From NCBI RefSeq assembly GCF_009834025.1, contig NZ_CP047156.1, forward strand, positions 930,001 to 994,000: DNA of 64,000 nt. The letters run 5' to 3'. The first letter of the stretch is position 1. The number at the start of each line of letters is the position of its first letter. The position numbers and the translations under genes were made by a program. The notes under the pieces are model-generated. The model was not told where the DNA came from and did no database searches. It worked only from the letters and a program-made list of their open reading frames with translations. Origin of the DNA: Epidermidibacterium keratini. GTDB lineage: Bacteria; Actinomycetota; Actinomycetes; Mycobacteriales; Antricoccaceae. Shown one piece after another: positions 43,966 through 52,088 of this stretch.

Positions 43966-46316
43966 CCGACCCCGCGCGCCCGTTTACCTGGGTCGGTCAA
44001 CGCGTGCCGCGCCACGAGGACCCACGCTTCTTGCGCGGCGCTGGGGCCTATACCGACGACATCGCGGTCGTCGGGGCGCTGCATGCGTCGTTCGTGCGCT
44101 CCCCCGTCGCCGCCGGCCGAATCGTCTCGGTTGATCTCGAAGAGGCTCGCAACATCCCCGGCGTGGTTGACATTCTCACCGCTGATGACCTCGGCCGACC
44201 GGCTCTTCGCGCCGTCCTAGAGCGCGATGGGTTCGTCGCCACAGACATGCCGTTACTTGCCGCCGACCGGGTGCGCTACTGCGGCGAGCCGGTTGCCGTC
44301 GTCATCGCTGAAGACGCCTACTCAGCAGAGGACGGCGCCGAGTCCGTCATCGTGGAGATTGCCGACGAAGCGGCGCCGGTCGATATCGACTCCGCCGCCG
44401 GCAACCCGCTGCATGAGGAGGCGCCCGACGGGGTGCTTGTCGACCTGCAGATGTTCGACGACCCGTCGATCGAGCAGGTGCTCGACGAGTCGCACGTGGT
44501 CCTCGACGAGCAGTTCACCTCGGCACGAGTCAACGCAGCGCCCATGGAGTGCCGCGCCGTCGTCGCCGAGCTCGACCGTCGTGCTGGACAGCTGGTGGTA
44601 CACACCTCCACGCAGGTGCCCCACCAGGTGCGGTCGGGAATCGCCCAGGCGCTTGGCATGGCCGAGGGCGAGATCCGGGTCATCGCACCGGATGTCGGTG
44701 GCGGTTTCGGGCTCAAGTGCGTGGTCGGGCGCGAGGAGGTCGTCGTAGCGGCGGCCGCCCGCAGGCTCGGTCGGCCGGTGCGATGGAGCGAAGACCGACG
44801 CGAAAGTCTGATGGCCTCGTTCACCGGTCGTGAGCAGCGATACCACGTGCGCGCCGGCTTCACCGAGGACGGCGTACTCACCGGAATCGACGCCGACATC
44901 CAGGTGGACGTCGGGGCGTACTCGGCCTATCCGTTTACCTGCGGGGTCGAGCCGCTGATGGCGTGCACCGAGCTGCCCGGCGTCTACCGGGTCGGTGCCT
45001 ACTCCGCTCGTGGGCGCGGGTACGCGACGGCAAAATGCCCCACCGCCCCATACCGCGGAGTCTCGCGACCGCAGATCGTGATGGTCATGGAGCGGCTGAT
45101 GGACAAGGCTGCGACCCTTCTTGGCATCGACCCGATAGAGATACGGCGTCGCAACCTCATCACTGACTTTCCTTACACCGGGCCGAATCTGATCACCTAC
45201 GAGCCTGGCTCGTATCTGCAGTCGCTAGATGACTGCGAGCGGGCGATTGACGCGGCCGGCTGGCGTGAGATCACCGCCAACGCGCAGGAACCGTACCGAT
45301 ACGGCATCGGGATCTGTTGCTTTTCGGAGCGTTCGGCGTACGGGACACCGACGATGGGCGCCCGGCGCATGGGCATGACGCCCGGCTACGACGTGGCACA
45401 CGTCCGGATGGACCCGAGCGGTCATGTCACGGTCACCACTGGCACCTGCGGGCATGGGCAGGGCCACGAGACGACGTTCGCCCAGATCGTCGCCGACCAA
45501 CTCGGTATCGAGCCGGCTCAGGTGCGGCTACGCCAGGGCGACACCGATCTTTCTAGCTATGGCTGGGGAACTTTCGCCAGCCGCAGTTTGGTGATTGGCG
45601 GCACGGCGATCCGCGCGGCCTCTGTGCGGCTGGCCGAGACGCTAAAGCAGGTTGCCTCCGATGTGCTTGAAGCCGACCCGGCGGACGTCCGGCTACGCGA
45701 CGGCGCTGCGTGGGTTGACCGGGTCAGCGTTCCGGTAAGCGACCTCGCGCAACGGGTTCACTTCCGCGCCCATGAGCATCCCGACCTGCCCGAGCAGCTG
45801 CTCGAGGCTCGCGGCGAGTCCGATCCCGATGGCTGCTTCTCAAACGCGACGCATGCCGCCCTCGTGCGGATCGACACGCAGACCGGCGATGCCCACGTGG
45901 CGGACTACATCGTCGTCGAGGACTGCGGCGTGGTGGTCAACCCGATGATCGTCGACGGACAGGTTCGCGGCGGAGTCGCCCAAGGTATCGCTGCCGGGCT
46001 TCTCGAACGCCTGGAGTACGCCGAGGACGGGCAGCCGATGTCTGCCACCTTCATGGACTATCTCGTGCCAACGGCGAGCGAGATCCCGAATGTGGCGATC
46101 CACCACCTCGAGACCCGAAACGAACAAAACCCCTTAGGAGCCAAGGGAATGGGCGAAGGCGGCACCATCGGCGCACCCACCGCCGTACTCGGTGCAGTCA
46201 ACGACGCGCTGCGCGACACCGGCACGCAGTTCGACCACATTCCCGTGTTGCCAGCGCAGATTCGCGCCGCGTTCCGCGGCGTCGCGAGTCCCGCAGGGCG
46301 TAAGGAGATCGCGTGA
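43962..46316 (+). CDS. Molybdopterin-binding (large) subunit of molybdenum hydroxylase, copy 1
   Basis: A 784-residue xanthine-oxidase-family large subunit. N-terminal VGQRVPRHEDPRFLRGAGAY and the VRYCGEPVAVVIAEDAYSAE block begin the ald_xan_dh domain. The molybdenum-site loop reads APYRGVSRPQIVMVMERLMD, unlike form I CO dehydrogenases (AYxCSFR) and form II enzymes (AYRGAGR). The catalytic Glu is in AKGMGEGGTIGAPTAVLGAV near the C-terminus. It is a hydroxylase of unknown substrate. Shares only the general pattern with copy 2 (46795). Confidence 0.9.
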   Translation: MTDPARPFTWVGQRVPRHEDPRFLRGAGAYTDDIAVVGALHASFVRSPVAAGRIVSVDLEEARNIPGVVDILTADDLGRPALRAVLERDGFVATDMPLLAADRVRYCGEPVAVVIAEDAYSAEDGAESVIVEIADEAAPVDIDSAAGNPLHEEAPDGVLVDLQMFDDPSIEQVLDESHVVLDEQFTSARVNAAPMECRAVVAELDRRAGQLVVHTSTQVPHQVRSGIAQALGMAEGEIRVIAPDVGGGFGLKCVVGREEVVVAAAARRLGRPVRWSEDRRESLMASFTGREQRYHVRAGFTEDGVLTGIDADIQVDVGAYSAYPFTCGVEPLMACTELPGVYRVGAYSARGRGYATAKCPTAPYRGVSRPQIVMVMERLMDKAATLLGIDPIEIRRRNLITDFPYTGPNLITYEPGSYLQSLDDCERAIDAAGWREITANAQEPYRYGIGICCFSERSAYGTPTMGARRMGMTPGYDVAHVRMDPSGHVTVTTGTCGHGQGHETTFAQIVADQLGIEPAQVRLRQGDTDLSSYGWGTFASRSLVIGGTAIRAASVRLAETLKQVASDVLEADPADVRLRDGAAWVDRVSVPVSDLAQRVHFRAHEHPDLPEQLLEARGESDPDGCFSNATHAALVRIDTQTGDAHVADYIVVEDCGVVVNPMIVDGQVRGGVAQGIAAGLLERLEYAEDGQPMSATFMDYLVPTASEIPNVAIHHLETRNEQNPLGAKGMGEGGTIGAPTAVLGAVNDALRDTGTQFDHIPVLPAQIRAAFRGVASPAGRKEIA

Positions 46317-46792
46317 AAGACCTGCATCTGATCACAGTCATCGTCAACGGTCGCGAACACGAGCTGGTCATCGAGTCGCGGCGGACCCTTGCCGACATGC
46401 TCCGCCAGGACCTCGGGCTCACCGGCACGCACCTCGGCTGCGAACATGGCATCTGCGGCGCCTGCACCGTCTTGCTCGACGACGAGCCGGTGCGTGCCTG
46501 TCTCATCTTCGGGGTGCAGGCCGACGGCCGGTCGGTTCGTACCGTTGAGGATCTCGCCGACGGCGACTCGCTTTCTGAGTTGCAGCAGGCATTCTCGAAA
46601 CATCACGGACTCCAGTGCGGCTTCTGCACCCCTGGGTTCTTGATGCTGGCCGAGTCCTATCTCGCGAGCCGTCCTGAGCCGGACAAGGACGAGATCCGCG
46701 ACGTCGTCGCCTCCAACCTGTGTCGCTGCACCGGCTACCAGGGGATCGTCGAGGCGATCCACGAGGTCGCCGCGGCACAGCAGGGCGGCTGA
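46313..46792 (+). CDS. Molybdenum hydroxylase 2Fe-2S (small) subunit
   Basis: A 159-residue CoxS/XdhA-type subunit. The plant-ferredoxin-type cluster is bound in GCEHGICGACTVLLDD (residues about 43-58) and the second cluster in CGFCTPGFLM and NLCRCTGYQGIVEAI (about 101-146). It carries electrons between the molybdenum centre and FAD. It lies between the two large-subunit genes, overlapping the first by 4 nt, and could serve both. Confidence 0.93.
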   Translation: MKDLHLITVIVNGREHELVIESRRTLADMLRQDLGLTGTHLGCEHGICGACTVLLDDEPVRACLIFGVQADGRSVRTVEDLADGDSLSELQQAFSKHHGLQCGFCTPGFLMLAESYLASRPEPDKDEIRDVVASNLCRCTGYQGIVEAIHEVAAAQQGG

Positions 46793-46794
46793 GC

Positions 46795-49146
46795 ATGACT
46801 GCCACGAGTACCGACCGATCGACCCTAGGCTCGTACGTCGGAAGTCGCGTGGGACGCAAGGAAGATCAGCGACTGTTGCGCGGCGAGGGCCGCTTCGGAC
46901 ACGACGTGCAGCGGCCGCGGATGCTGCACGCTCGTGTCGTTCGCTCCAACGTCGCGCACGGCCGCATCGTCGACATCGACGTCGGCGAGGCCAAGGCGCT
47001 CCCCGGTGTCATCGACGTCGTCACCGGTCATGACTTGCCGCGACCGGTGACGATCCCGGTGCGACTTGCGGTGCAAGACGTCGATCTCACCGACTATCTC
47101 CAACCGATCCTGCCTACCGACGAGGTGCGATACGTCGGCGAGCCGATCGCCGTCGTAGTCGCCGAAGACGCCTATGTCGCAGAGGATGCCGCCGAGCTCG
47201 TCATCGTTGAAACCGAGGAGCTGCCCGTCGTCCTCGACACGACCAGCGGTGATGAGTCCGTCACGATCGCGGCTGATTTCGGCATGGGGTACGGCGATAT
47301 CGCTGAGGCATTTTCCCAGGCCGACCATGTCACCGAGCTCGTCTTCGACATCGGCAGACACAGCGCGGTGCCGATGGAGCCACGCACCCTCGTCGTGGAT
47401 CCGAGCGGTGGCGAGCTAGAGATCTTCGGGACGACGAAGGTGCCGGTCTTCAACCGCCAGGTGCTCGCGACACTGCTCGGCATCGACGAGCAGCAGATCC
47501 GCATGCATGCGGTCGATGCGGGAGGCGGCTTCGGCGTGCGGGGCGAGTTCTACCCCGAGGACTTCCTCATCCCGTGGCTCGCGCAGCGGACCAGCCATCC
47601 GGTCAGCTGGGCCGAGGACCGACAGGAACACATGGTCGCGGTCAACCACAGCCGCCAGCAGCAGCACCGACTCTCGCTGGCACTCAAGAACAATGGCGAG
47701 ATCCTCGGCTTGCGCGCCGATGTGATTCACGACAACGGCGCCTATGCCCGCACCCACGGCATCATCGTTCCCGAGCTGACGATCGCGATGCTCCCTGGGC
47801 CATACCGGGTCCCGGCGTACGACGCGCGGGTGCGGGTCGCTCTGTCTCACAAGACCCCGTGCGGCACCTACCGGGCACCCGGCCGTTTTGAGGGAACGAC
47901 CAGCCGCGAGCAGCTGCTCGACAAGGCGGCGGACGAGCTCGGCATCGATCGAGTCGAGCTGCGGCGTACCAACCTGCTCGTGCCCACCGAGCTCCCCCAT
48001 GCCCGCGAGCTGGGCACGCTAGGCACCGACATGCTGATCGACAAAGGCGACTTTCCCGGCTTGTTTGCCACGGCGCTTGATCGCGCGGCCGAGCTGGGCT
48101 GGGTCGATACGGTTGCGGAGATGCGATCAACGGGCCGGGTAGGCGGCATCGGGATCGCGATGTTCATGGAGAAGAGTGGCCTCGGACCGTACGACACCGC
48201 CGATGCCGAGATCACCAGTACCGGCCGGCTGAGGATCTATTCCGGCGGCACGTCTCTCGGGCAAGGGATCGAGACGGCATTGGCTCAGATCGCCGCCGAC
48301 GTGATTCCCGTGGGCCTCGATCGGGTTGACGTCATTAACGGCGACACCGCCGAACAGCCCTTCGGCACGGGATCCTGGGCGAGCCGCTCCACCGTCGTTG
48401 CCGGCAATGCGGTGCGTGGCGCGTGTCAGCAGGTCGCGGACCGGATGATTGGGCTGGGCGCGCGCGTGTTGGAGGTGGCGCCGGATGACCTCGTGCTCGA
48501 CGAGTTCGGCGTACGACACCGGCAGGAAGCGGACAAAGCCTGCAGCTATTGCGATCTCTCCCGATTTGCCGGTCCCGGATCGCCGCACCTACGAGCCGAC
48601 GAGCCCGCCGGTTTGCGACGACGTACTCGCTTCACCGTCGACCACATGACGTATCCGTACGGCGCGCACGTGTGTCTGGTCGAGATCGACCCTGGGACCG
48701 GCGGGGTTCAGGTGCACGGATATCTCGTGGCCTATGAAGTCGGGGTCGCGGTCAACCCGACGATGATCGAGGGTCAGCTGTACGGCGGGATCGCCCAAGG
48801 CATCGGCGGAGCGCTGCTTGAGGAGTTTCGCTACGACGAGGCAGGACAACCGCAAAGCGCCACGTTCATGGACTACCTCATGCCAACGGCGGCCGAGGTT
48901 CCGCCGATGGAGCTGGCGGTGCTCTCCAACCACCCGGCGTCGACCAATCCCCTCGGGGTTCGTGGTGCCGGCGAAGGCGGGTTGACCGCGGCGGGCGGGT
49001 GCCTGGCCAGCGCGGTGCGCGACGCGCTCGCCCATGTCGCACACGCTGAGCGAGATATCGTGCGGCTGCCGATTACGCCCGCCGAGCTACGGCGACGGCT
49101 GAGATCGGCGTACTCGCCCGACGCGAAACCGGTTGCTGACATGTAG
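46795..49146 (+). CDS. Molybdopterin-binding (large) subunit of molybdenum hydroxylase, copy 2
   Basis: A 783-residue xanthine-oxidase-family large subunit of a different sequence from copy 1. It starts SYVGSRVGRKEDQRLLRGEG. The molybdenum-site loop is CGTYRAPGRFEGTTSREQLL, again not the form I or II CO-dehydrogenase motif. The catalytic Glu is in VRGAGEGGLTAAGGCLASAV. The presence of two large subunits with one FAD and one 2Fe-2S gene is unusual. ATG 46795 follows the small-subunit stop by 2 bp. The upstream frame to 46720 is antisense to nothing and overlaps that gene, so I reject it. Confidence 0.9.
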   Translation: MTATSTDRSTLGSYVGSRVGRKEDQRLLRGEGRFGHDVQRPRMLHARVVRSNVAHGRIVDIDVGEAKALPGVIDVVTGHDLPRPVTIPVRLAVQDVDLTDYLQPILPTDEVRYVGEPIAVVVAEDAYVAEDAAELVIVETEELPVVLDTTSGDESVTIAADFGMGYGDIAEAFSQADHVTELVFDIGRHSAVPMEPRTLVVDPSGGELEIFGTTKVPVFNRQVLATLLGIDEQQIRMHAVDAGGGFGVRGEFYPEDFLIPWLAQRTSHPVSWAEDRQEHMVAVNHSRQQQHRLSLALKNNGEILGLRADVIHDNGAYARTHGIIVPELTIAMLPGPYRVPAYDARVRVALSHKTPCGTYRAPGRFEGTTSREQLLDKAADELGIDRVELRRTNLLVPTELPHARELGTLGTDMLIDKGDFPGLFATALDRAAELGWVDTVAEMRSTGRVGGIGIAMFMEKSGLGPYDTADAEITSTGRLRIYSGGTSLGQGIETALAQIAADVIPVGLDRVDVINGDTAEQPFGTGSWASRSTVVAGNAVRGACQQVADRMIGLGARVLEVAPDDLVLDEFGVRHRQEADKACSYCDLSRFAGPGSPHLRADEPAGLRRRTRFTVDHMTYPYGAHVCLVEIDPGTGGVQVHGYLVAYEVGVAVNPTMIEGQLYGGIAQGIGGALLEEFRYDEAGQPQSATFMDYLMPTAAEVPPMELAVLSNHPASTNPLGVRGAGEGGLTAAGGCLASAVRDALAHVAHAERDIVRLPITPAELRRRLRSAYSPDAKPVADM

Positions 49147-49166
49147 CTTTGGGTATTCTTTCTCGT

Positions 49167-49176
49167 TGGTATATCA
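49167..49176. promoter_or_regulatory. GntR-type operator before gntR
   Basis: TGGTATATCA, in the context TTGGTATATCAA, lies 31 bp before the chosen gntR start. It differs from the other sites by one base (C to T in the second arm). It suggests autoregulation. Confidence 0.7.
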
Positions 49177-49207
49177 AAATCGACGCGAGATGGGCTGCCG
49201 GTACTCG

Positions 49208-49816
49208 ATGAGCTACACCTCCAAGGCGGACATGGTGACCGCCAAGCTGCGCGAGATGATCGTCGCCGGTGATCTCAAGCCCGGTGCCGCGCTCCGGCAG
49301 CGCGACCTCGCTGGCGAGTTCGGCGTAAGTCAGACGCCAGTCCGCGAAGGCTTGCGCCGCTTGGAGGCCGAAGGACTCGTCTCCAACGACCCGCACAAAG
49401 GCTCCATCGTGGCCGAAGCCCGTGCCGGGCGGTGGAGCGAAAACTTTGCAATCCGTGCGGCACTTGAGTCGCTGGCCGCCGAGCTCGCGTGCGACACGAT
49501 CACCGACGATCAGGTCCGCGAGCTGCAAGAGCTCGACAACCAGATGCGGGCGATAGGTGTCATCAACGACGAGTACCGGGCCTTGAACCAGCGCTTCCAC
49601 ATGCAGATCTGCACGATCGCTGACAGTCCACTGCTGATGTCATTTATCAAGCTCCTGTGGCGCGCGCTCGGCGACGGACCGCATGTCGTGCGAACCCACT
49701 CTGAGTCGGCACGCCAACATCGGCAGATCATCGCGGCATTGCGCGCCGGCGACAAGGAGAAGGTCACTGCGGTGATTCGCCGGCACATCCTCGGCGCCAC
49801 CATCGAACAGGAATAG
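49208..49816 (+). CDS. GntR/FCD-family transcriptional regulator
   Basis: A 202-residue regulator of the FadR (FCD) subfamily. Winged HTH residues 8-65 include LRQRDLAGEFGVSQTPVREG and LRRLEAEGLVSNDPHKGSIV. The FCD effector domain (residues about 75-200) has the metal-ligand His set in NQRFHMQICT, ARQHRQIIAALR and RRHILGA. An acid or CoA ester is the usual ligand class. ATG 49208 was chosen to fit the family; the frame is open to 49133. An operator-like palindrome lies upstream, and five more copies lie before genes of this block. Confidence 0.9.
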   Translation: MSYTSKADMVTAKLREMIVAGDLKPGAALRQRDLAGEFGVSQTPVREGLRRLEAEGLVSNDPHKGSIVAEARAGRWSENFAIRAALESLAAELACDTITDDQVRELQELDNQMRAIGVINDEYRALNQRFHMQICTIADSPLLMSFIKLLWRALGDGPHVVRTHSESARQHRQIIAALRAGDKEKVTAVIRRHILGATIEQE

Positions 49817-49891
49817 CGTTCTCCTATCAGCGCAGCGGTGGTGTGGGTCACGACCAGTTGACCGTCGCGCGGCAGCGATCGTAGATTATTC

Positions 49892-50015
49892 AAAGGTCAT
49901 GAGTTCCAGCATCAAGCCCCGGCTTGCTGGACGGCAACCCTCCGACGCGGTGGGGTGCTCCGGGTGAAGACCTGGCGGTTTTGTCCGAAAGCCGCAAGCG
50001 CGCGCCCGGAAGGGC
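49892..50015 (+). ncRNA. SAM riboswitch (SAM-I/SAM-IV superfamily)
   Basis: The core AGGTCATGAGTTCCAGC at 49894 onward, CAAGCCCCGGCTTGCTGG, CGGCAACCCTCC and GGTGGGGTGCTCCGGGTGAAGACCT has the shared SAM-I/SAM-IV core sequence. The P1 stem is AGGTC (49894-49898) with GACCT (49969-49973). Beyond P1 two further hairpins (GCGG/CCGC from 49976, and GCCCGGAAGGGC) fit the SAM-IV-type 3' extension seen in actinobacteria. It controls the downstream sulfur operon. Class I versus IV cannot be settled by eye. Confidence 0.85.
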
Positions 50016-50032
50016 CCAACAAAGAAGGCAAC

Positions 50033-50152
50033 ATGAGCAGCGATCTTTCGCTTCATCAGCTCAGTGACACCGAACTGTCCCATGCCTTGACCTGCCGTCG
50101 GCATGTCGATCTGCTGCGCGTCTCCAGCGCACTGTGTCTGGCTGCGCTCTAA
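50033..50152 (+). CDS. Small leader peptide for sulfur attenuation
   Basis: A 39-residue peptide, MSSDLSLHQLSDTELSHALT then CRRHVDLLRVSSALCLAAL. The RRHVDLLRVSSALC part is the conserved signature of actinobacterial leader peptides found before sulfur and amino-acid genes, in which ribosome stalling at Cys codons is thought to control the genes after it. AGAAGG lies upstream of the ATG. Here it follows a SAM riboswitch and precedes a hairpin at 50180. Confidence 0.78.
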   Translation: MSSDLSLHQLSDTELSHALTCRRHVDLLRVSSALCLAAL

Positions 50153-50179
50153 CCGCACCGCGCCCCCAAGCTTCACTCA

Positions 50180-50225
50180 CCACCCACGTCCGCTGTCTGC
50201 GGAAGCGGTGGTAGTTCGCGAACTT
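50180..50225 (+). promoter_or_regulatory. Attenuator-like hairpin plus 12-bp palindrome
   Basis: ACCACC (50180-50185) pairs with GGTGGT (50208-50213), and inside it TCCGC (50190-50194) pairs with GCGGA (50200-50204). Directly after it AGTTCGCGAACT (50214-50225) is a perfect 12-bp palindrome. The region lies between the leader peptide stop and the permease SD, where an attenuator or SD-sequestering fold is expected. No T-tract. Confidence 0.5.
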
Positions 50226-50247
50226 TGCTGACACACAAGGAAACTTC

Positions 50248-51294
50248 ATGCCTTCCGTGCCTACATCGTTGGCATCTCCAGCCTCCGGTCCCGGTACCGC
50301 CGAAGCCCCACCTCCGCCTCACGGCTCAACCCCGCACCTCGAGTCCGCGCAGCGCGACGACGACTCCAACCTCTCCGTCGTCCCGGTTCGTCACCCGTGG
50401 CGCTGGGCCGGTGTGGCTGTGGTCGTCGTACTACTCGCCCAGTTCGTGCACGGCCTCATCACCAACCCCGGCTGGGACTGGCCGACCTTCGGCGCCTGGT
50501 TCGCTTCCAAGTCCATCGTCACCGCGCTCGGGACCACCATCCAGCTGACCGCGTTCGGCACCGTTCTCGGTTTTGCACTCGGCGTGGTGCTCGCAGCAAT
50601 GCGCATGTCGCGCAGCCCGTTCCTGCAGATCGTGTCGTGGGGCTACGTTTGGGCCTTCCGGTCGATCCCACTCATCGTGCAGCTGCTGTTCTGGTTCAAC
50701 ATCGCCTACCTGTATCAGACGTTGCAGTTCGGCGTCCCATTCGGACCAGGCTTCTTCAGCGTCGAGACGAATGACGTCCTCGGTCCGCTCGGCGCCGCCG
50801 TGCTCGGACTTGCCCTCCATCAAGCTGCGTACGCCGCCGAGATCATCCGCGGCGGGATCCTCTCGGTCGACCATGGTCAGCTCGAGGCTGCGGCCGCCCT
50901 CGGAATCCCACGGCTGCGGCAGTTTCGACGAATCGTGCTTCCCCAGGCGATGCGCTCGATCCTGCCTAACGCGGCCAACGAGGTCATCTCGCTGTTCAAG
51001 GGCACGTCGATCGTCTCGGTCATGGCAATCCCTGAGCTCTTCTACCAGGCGCAGGTGATCTATGGCCGCAACGGTCGCGTAGTTCCGTTGCTGATGGTCG
51101 CGACGGTCTGGTACATCGTCCTCACGAGCGTCCTGTCCATCGTGCAGTACTACCTCGAGCGGCACTACGCCAAAGGCGCGAACCGTACGCCGCCGCCGAC
51201 TCCGTGGCAGCGCGCCCGGGACGGCATGGGACGAGTACGCCGTGCTGCGGCACCAGATGCCTCAACCCAGCTGCGTCAGGGGGTCAGCCAGTGA
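50248..51294 (+). CDS. Amino-acid ABC transporter permease (His/Glu/cystine type)
   Basis: A 348-residue permease of the polar-amino-acid HisM/GlnP family. Residues 1-50 are a Pro/Ser-rich extension, then five to six TM segments with the family motif LGTTIQLTAFGTVLGFALGV and the EAA loop GQLEAAAALGIPRLRQFRRI, followed by LPQAMRSILPNAANEVISLF. AAGG lies upstream of the ATG. It overlaps the ATPase by 4 nt. The gene neighbours favour a cystine- or S-alkyl-cysteine-type substrate. Confidence 0.9.
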   Translation: MPSVPTSLASPASGPGTAEAPPPPHGSTPHLESAQRDDDSNLSVVPVRHPWRWAGVAVVVVLLAQFVHGLITNPGWDWPTFGAWFASKSIVTALGTTIQLTAFGTVLGFALGVVLAAMRMSRSPFLQIVSWGYVWAFRSIPLIVQLLFWFNIAYLYQTLQFGVPFGPGFFSVETNDVLGPLGAAVLGLALHQAAYAAEIIRGGILSVDHGQLEAAAALGIPRLRQFRRIVLPQAMRSILPNAANEVISLFKGTSIVSVMAIPELFYQAQVIYGRNGRVVPLLMVATVWYIVLTSVLSIVQYYLERHYAKGANRTPPPTPWQRARDGMGRVRRAAAPDASTQLRQGVSQ

Positions 51295-52085
51295 GCATCA
51301 CGACCGAAGACCCCGCCGCGCATCCGCCGCTGATGATCGACGCGCGAGGCGTGCACAAGTCCTACGGCGACCACGACGTCCTACGCGGCATCGACCTCCA
51401 GATCAAGCCTGGATCGGTCACGGCCATCCTCGGACCTTCCGGATCAGGAAAGTCGACCCTGCTGCGGGTCATCAACCACCTTGAAAAACTCGACCGCGGC
51501 ACCATCCGCGTCGACGGTGACCTGATCGGCTACCGCCGCAAGGGTCAGCGTCTGCACGAGCTCTCCGAACGGGAGATCCTGCACCAGCGCTCGAAGATCG
51601 GCTTCGTCTTTCAGAACTTCAACCTCTTCGGGCACCTGACGGTTCTCGACAACATCATCGAGGCACCGATATCGGCACAACGCCGACGCCGTAAGGAAGT
51701 CGAGCCTCTCGCCCGAGACCTGCTGAAGCGAGTGGGCGTGGCCGACAAGGCGAATGAATACCCGCGCCGCCTGTCCGGCGGCCAGCAGCAGCGCGTCGCG
51801 ATTGCTCGCGCACTCGCGATCAAGCCGCAGCTGATCCTCTTCGACGAGCCCACCAGCGCACTGGACCCTGAGCTCGTCGGTGAGGTCCTCGATGTCATCG
51901 CCGAGCTCAGCACCTCCGGCGTCACCCTCGTCATCGTGACCCACGAGATCGGCTTCGCCCGGCGGATCTCCGACACGGTCATCTTCATGGATCAAGGCCA
52001 GATCATCGAGGGCGGCCCGCCGGACCAGGTCATCGACAACCCCGAGCATCCCCGGACCCGCTCCTTCATCTCAAAGGTTCTTTAA
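51291..52085 (+). CDS. Amino-acid ABC transporter ATPase
   Basis: A 264-residue ATPase of the GlnQ/HisP/TcyC type. Walker A LGPSGSGKSTLLRVINHLEK, the Q-loop FVFQNFNLFGHLTVLDNIIE, signature RLSGGQQQRVAIARALAI and Walker B LILFDEPTSALDPELVGEVL are intact. GTG 51291 overlaps the permease stop (GTGA). The longer frame to 51204 is inside the permease gene and rejected. Confidence 0.93.
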   Translation: MSITTEDPAAHPPLMIDARGVHKSYGDHDVLRGIDLQIKPGSVTAILGPSGSGKSTLLRVINHLEKLDRGTIRVDGDLIGYRRKGQRLHELSEREILHQRSKIGFVFQNFNLFGHLTVLDNIIEAPISAQRRRRKEVEPLARDLLKRVGVADKANEYPRRLSGGQQQRVAIARALAIKPQLILFDEPTSALDPELVGEVLDVIAELSTSGVTLVIVTHEIGFARRISDTVIFMDQGQIIEGGPPDQVIDNPEHPRTRSFISKVL

Positions 52086-52088
52086 CAC

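Noticed and set aside
43962-49146. CO dehydrogenase (CoxMSL)
   Set aside because: The gene order and a CoxG-like neighbour fit, but neither large subunit has the AYxCSFR active-site loop needed for CO oxidation.
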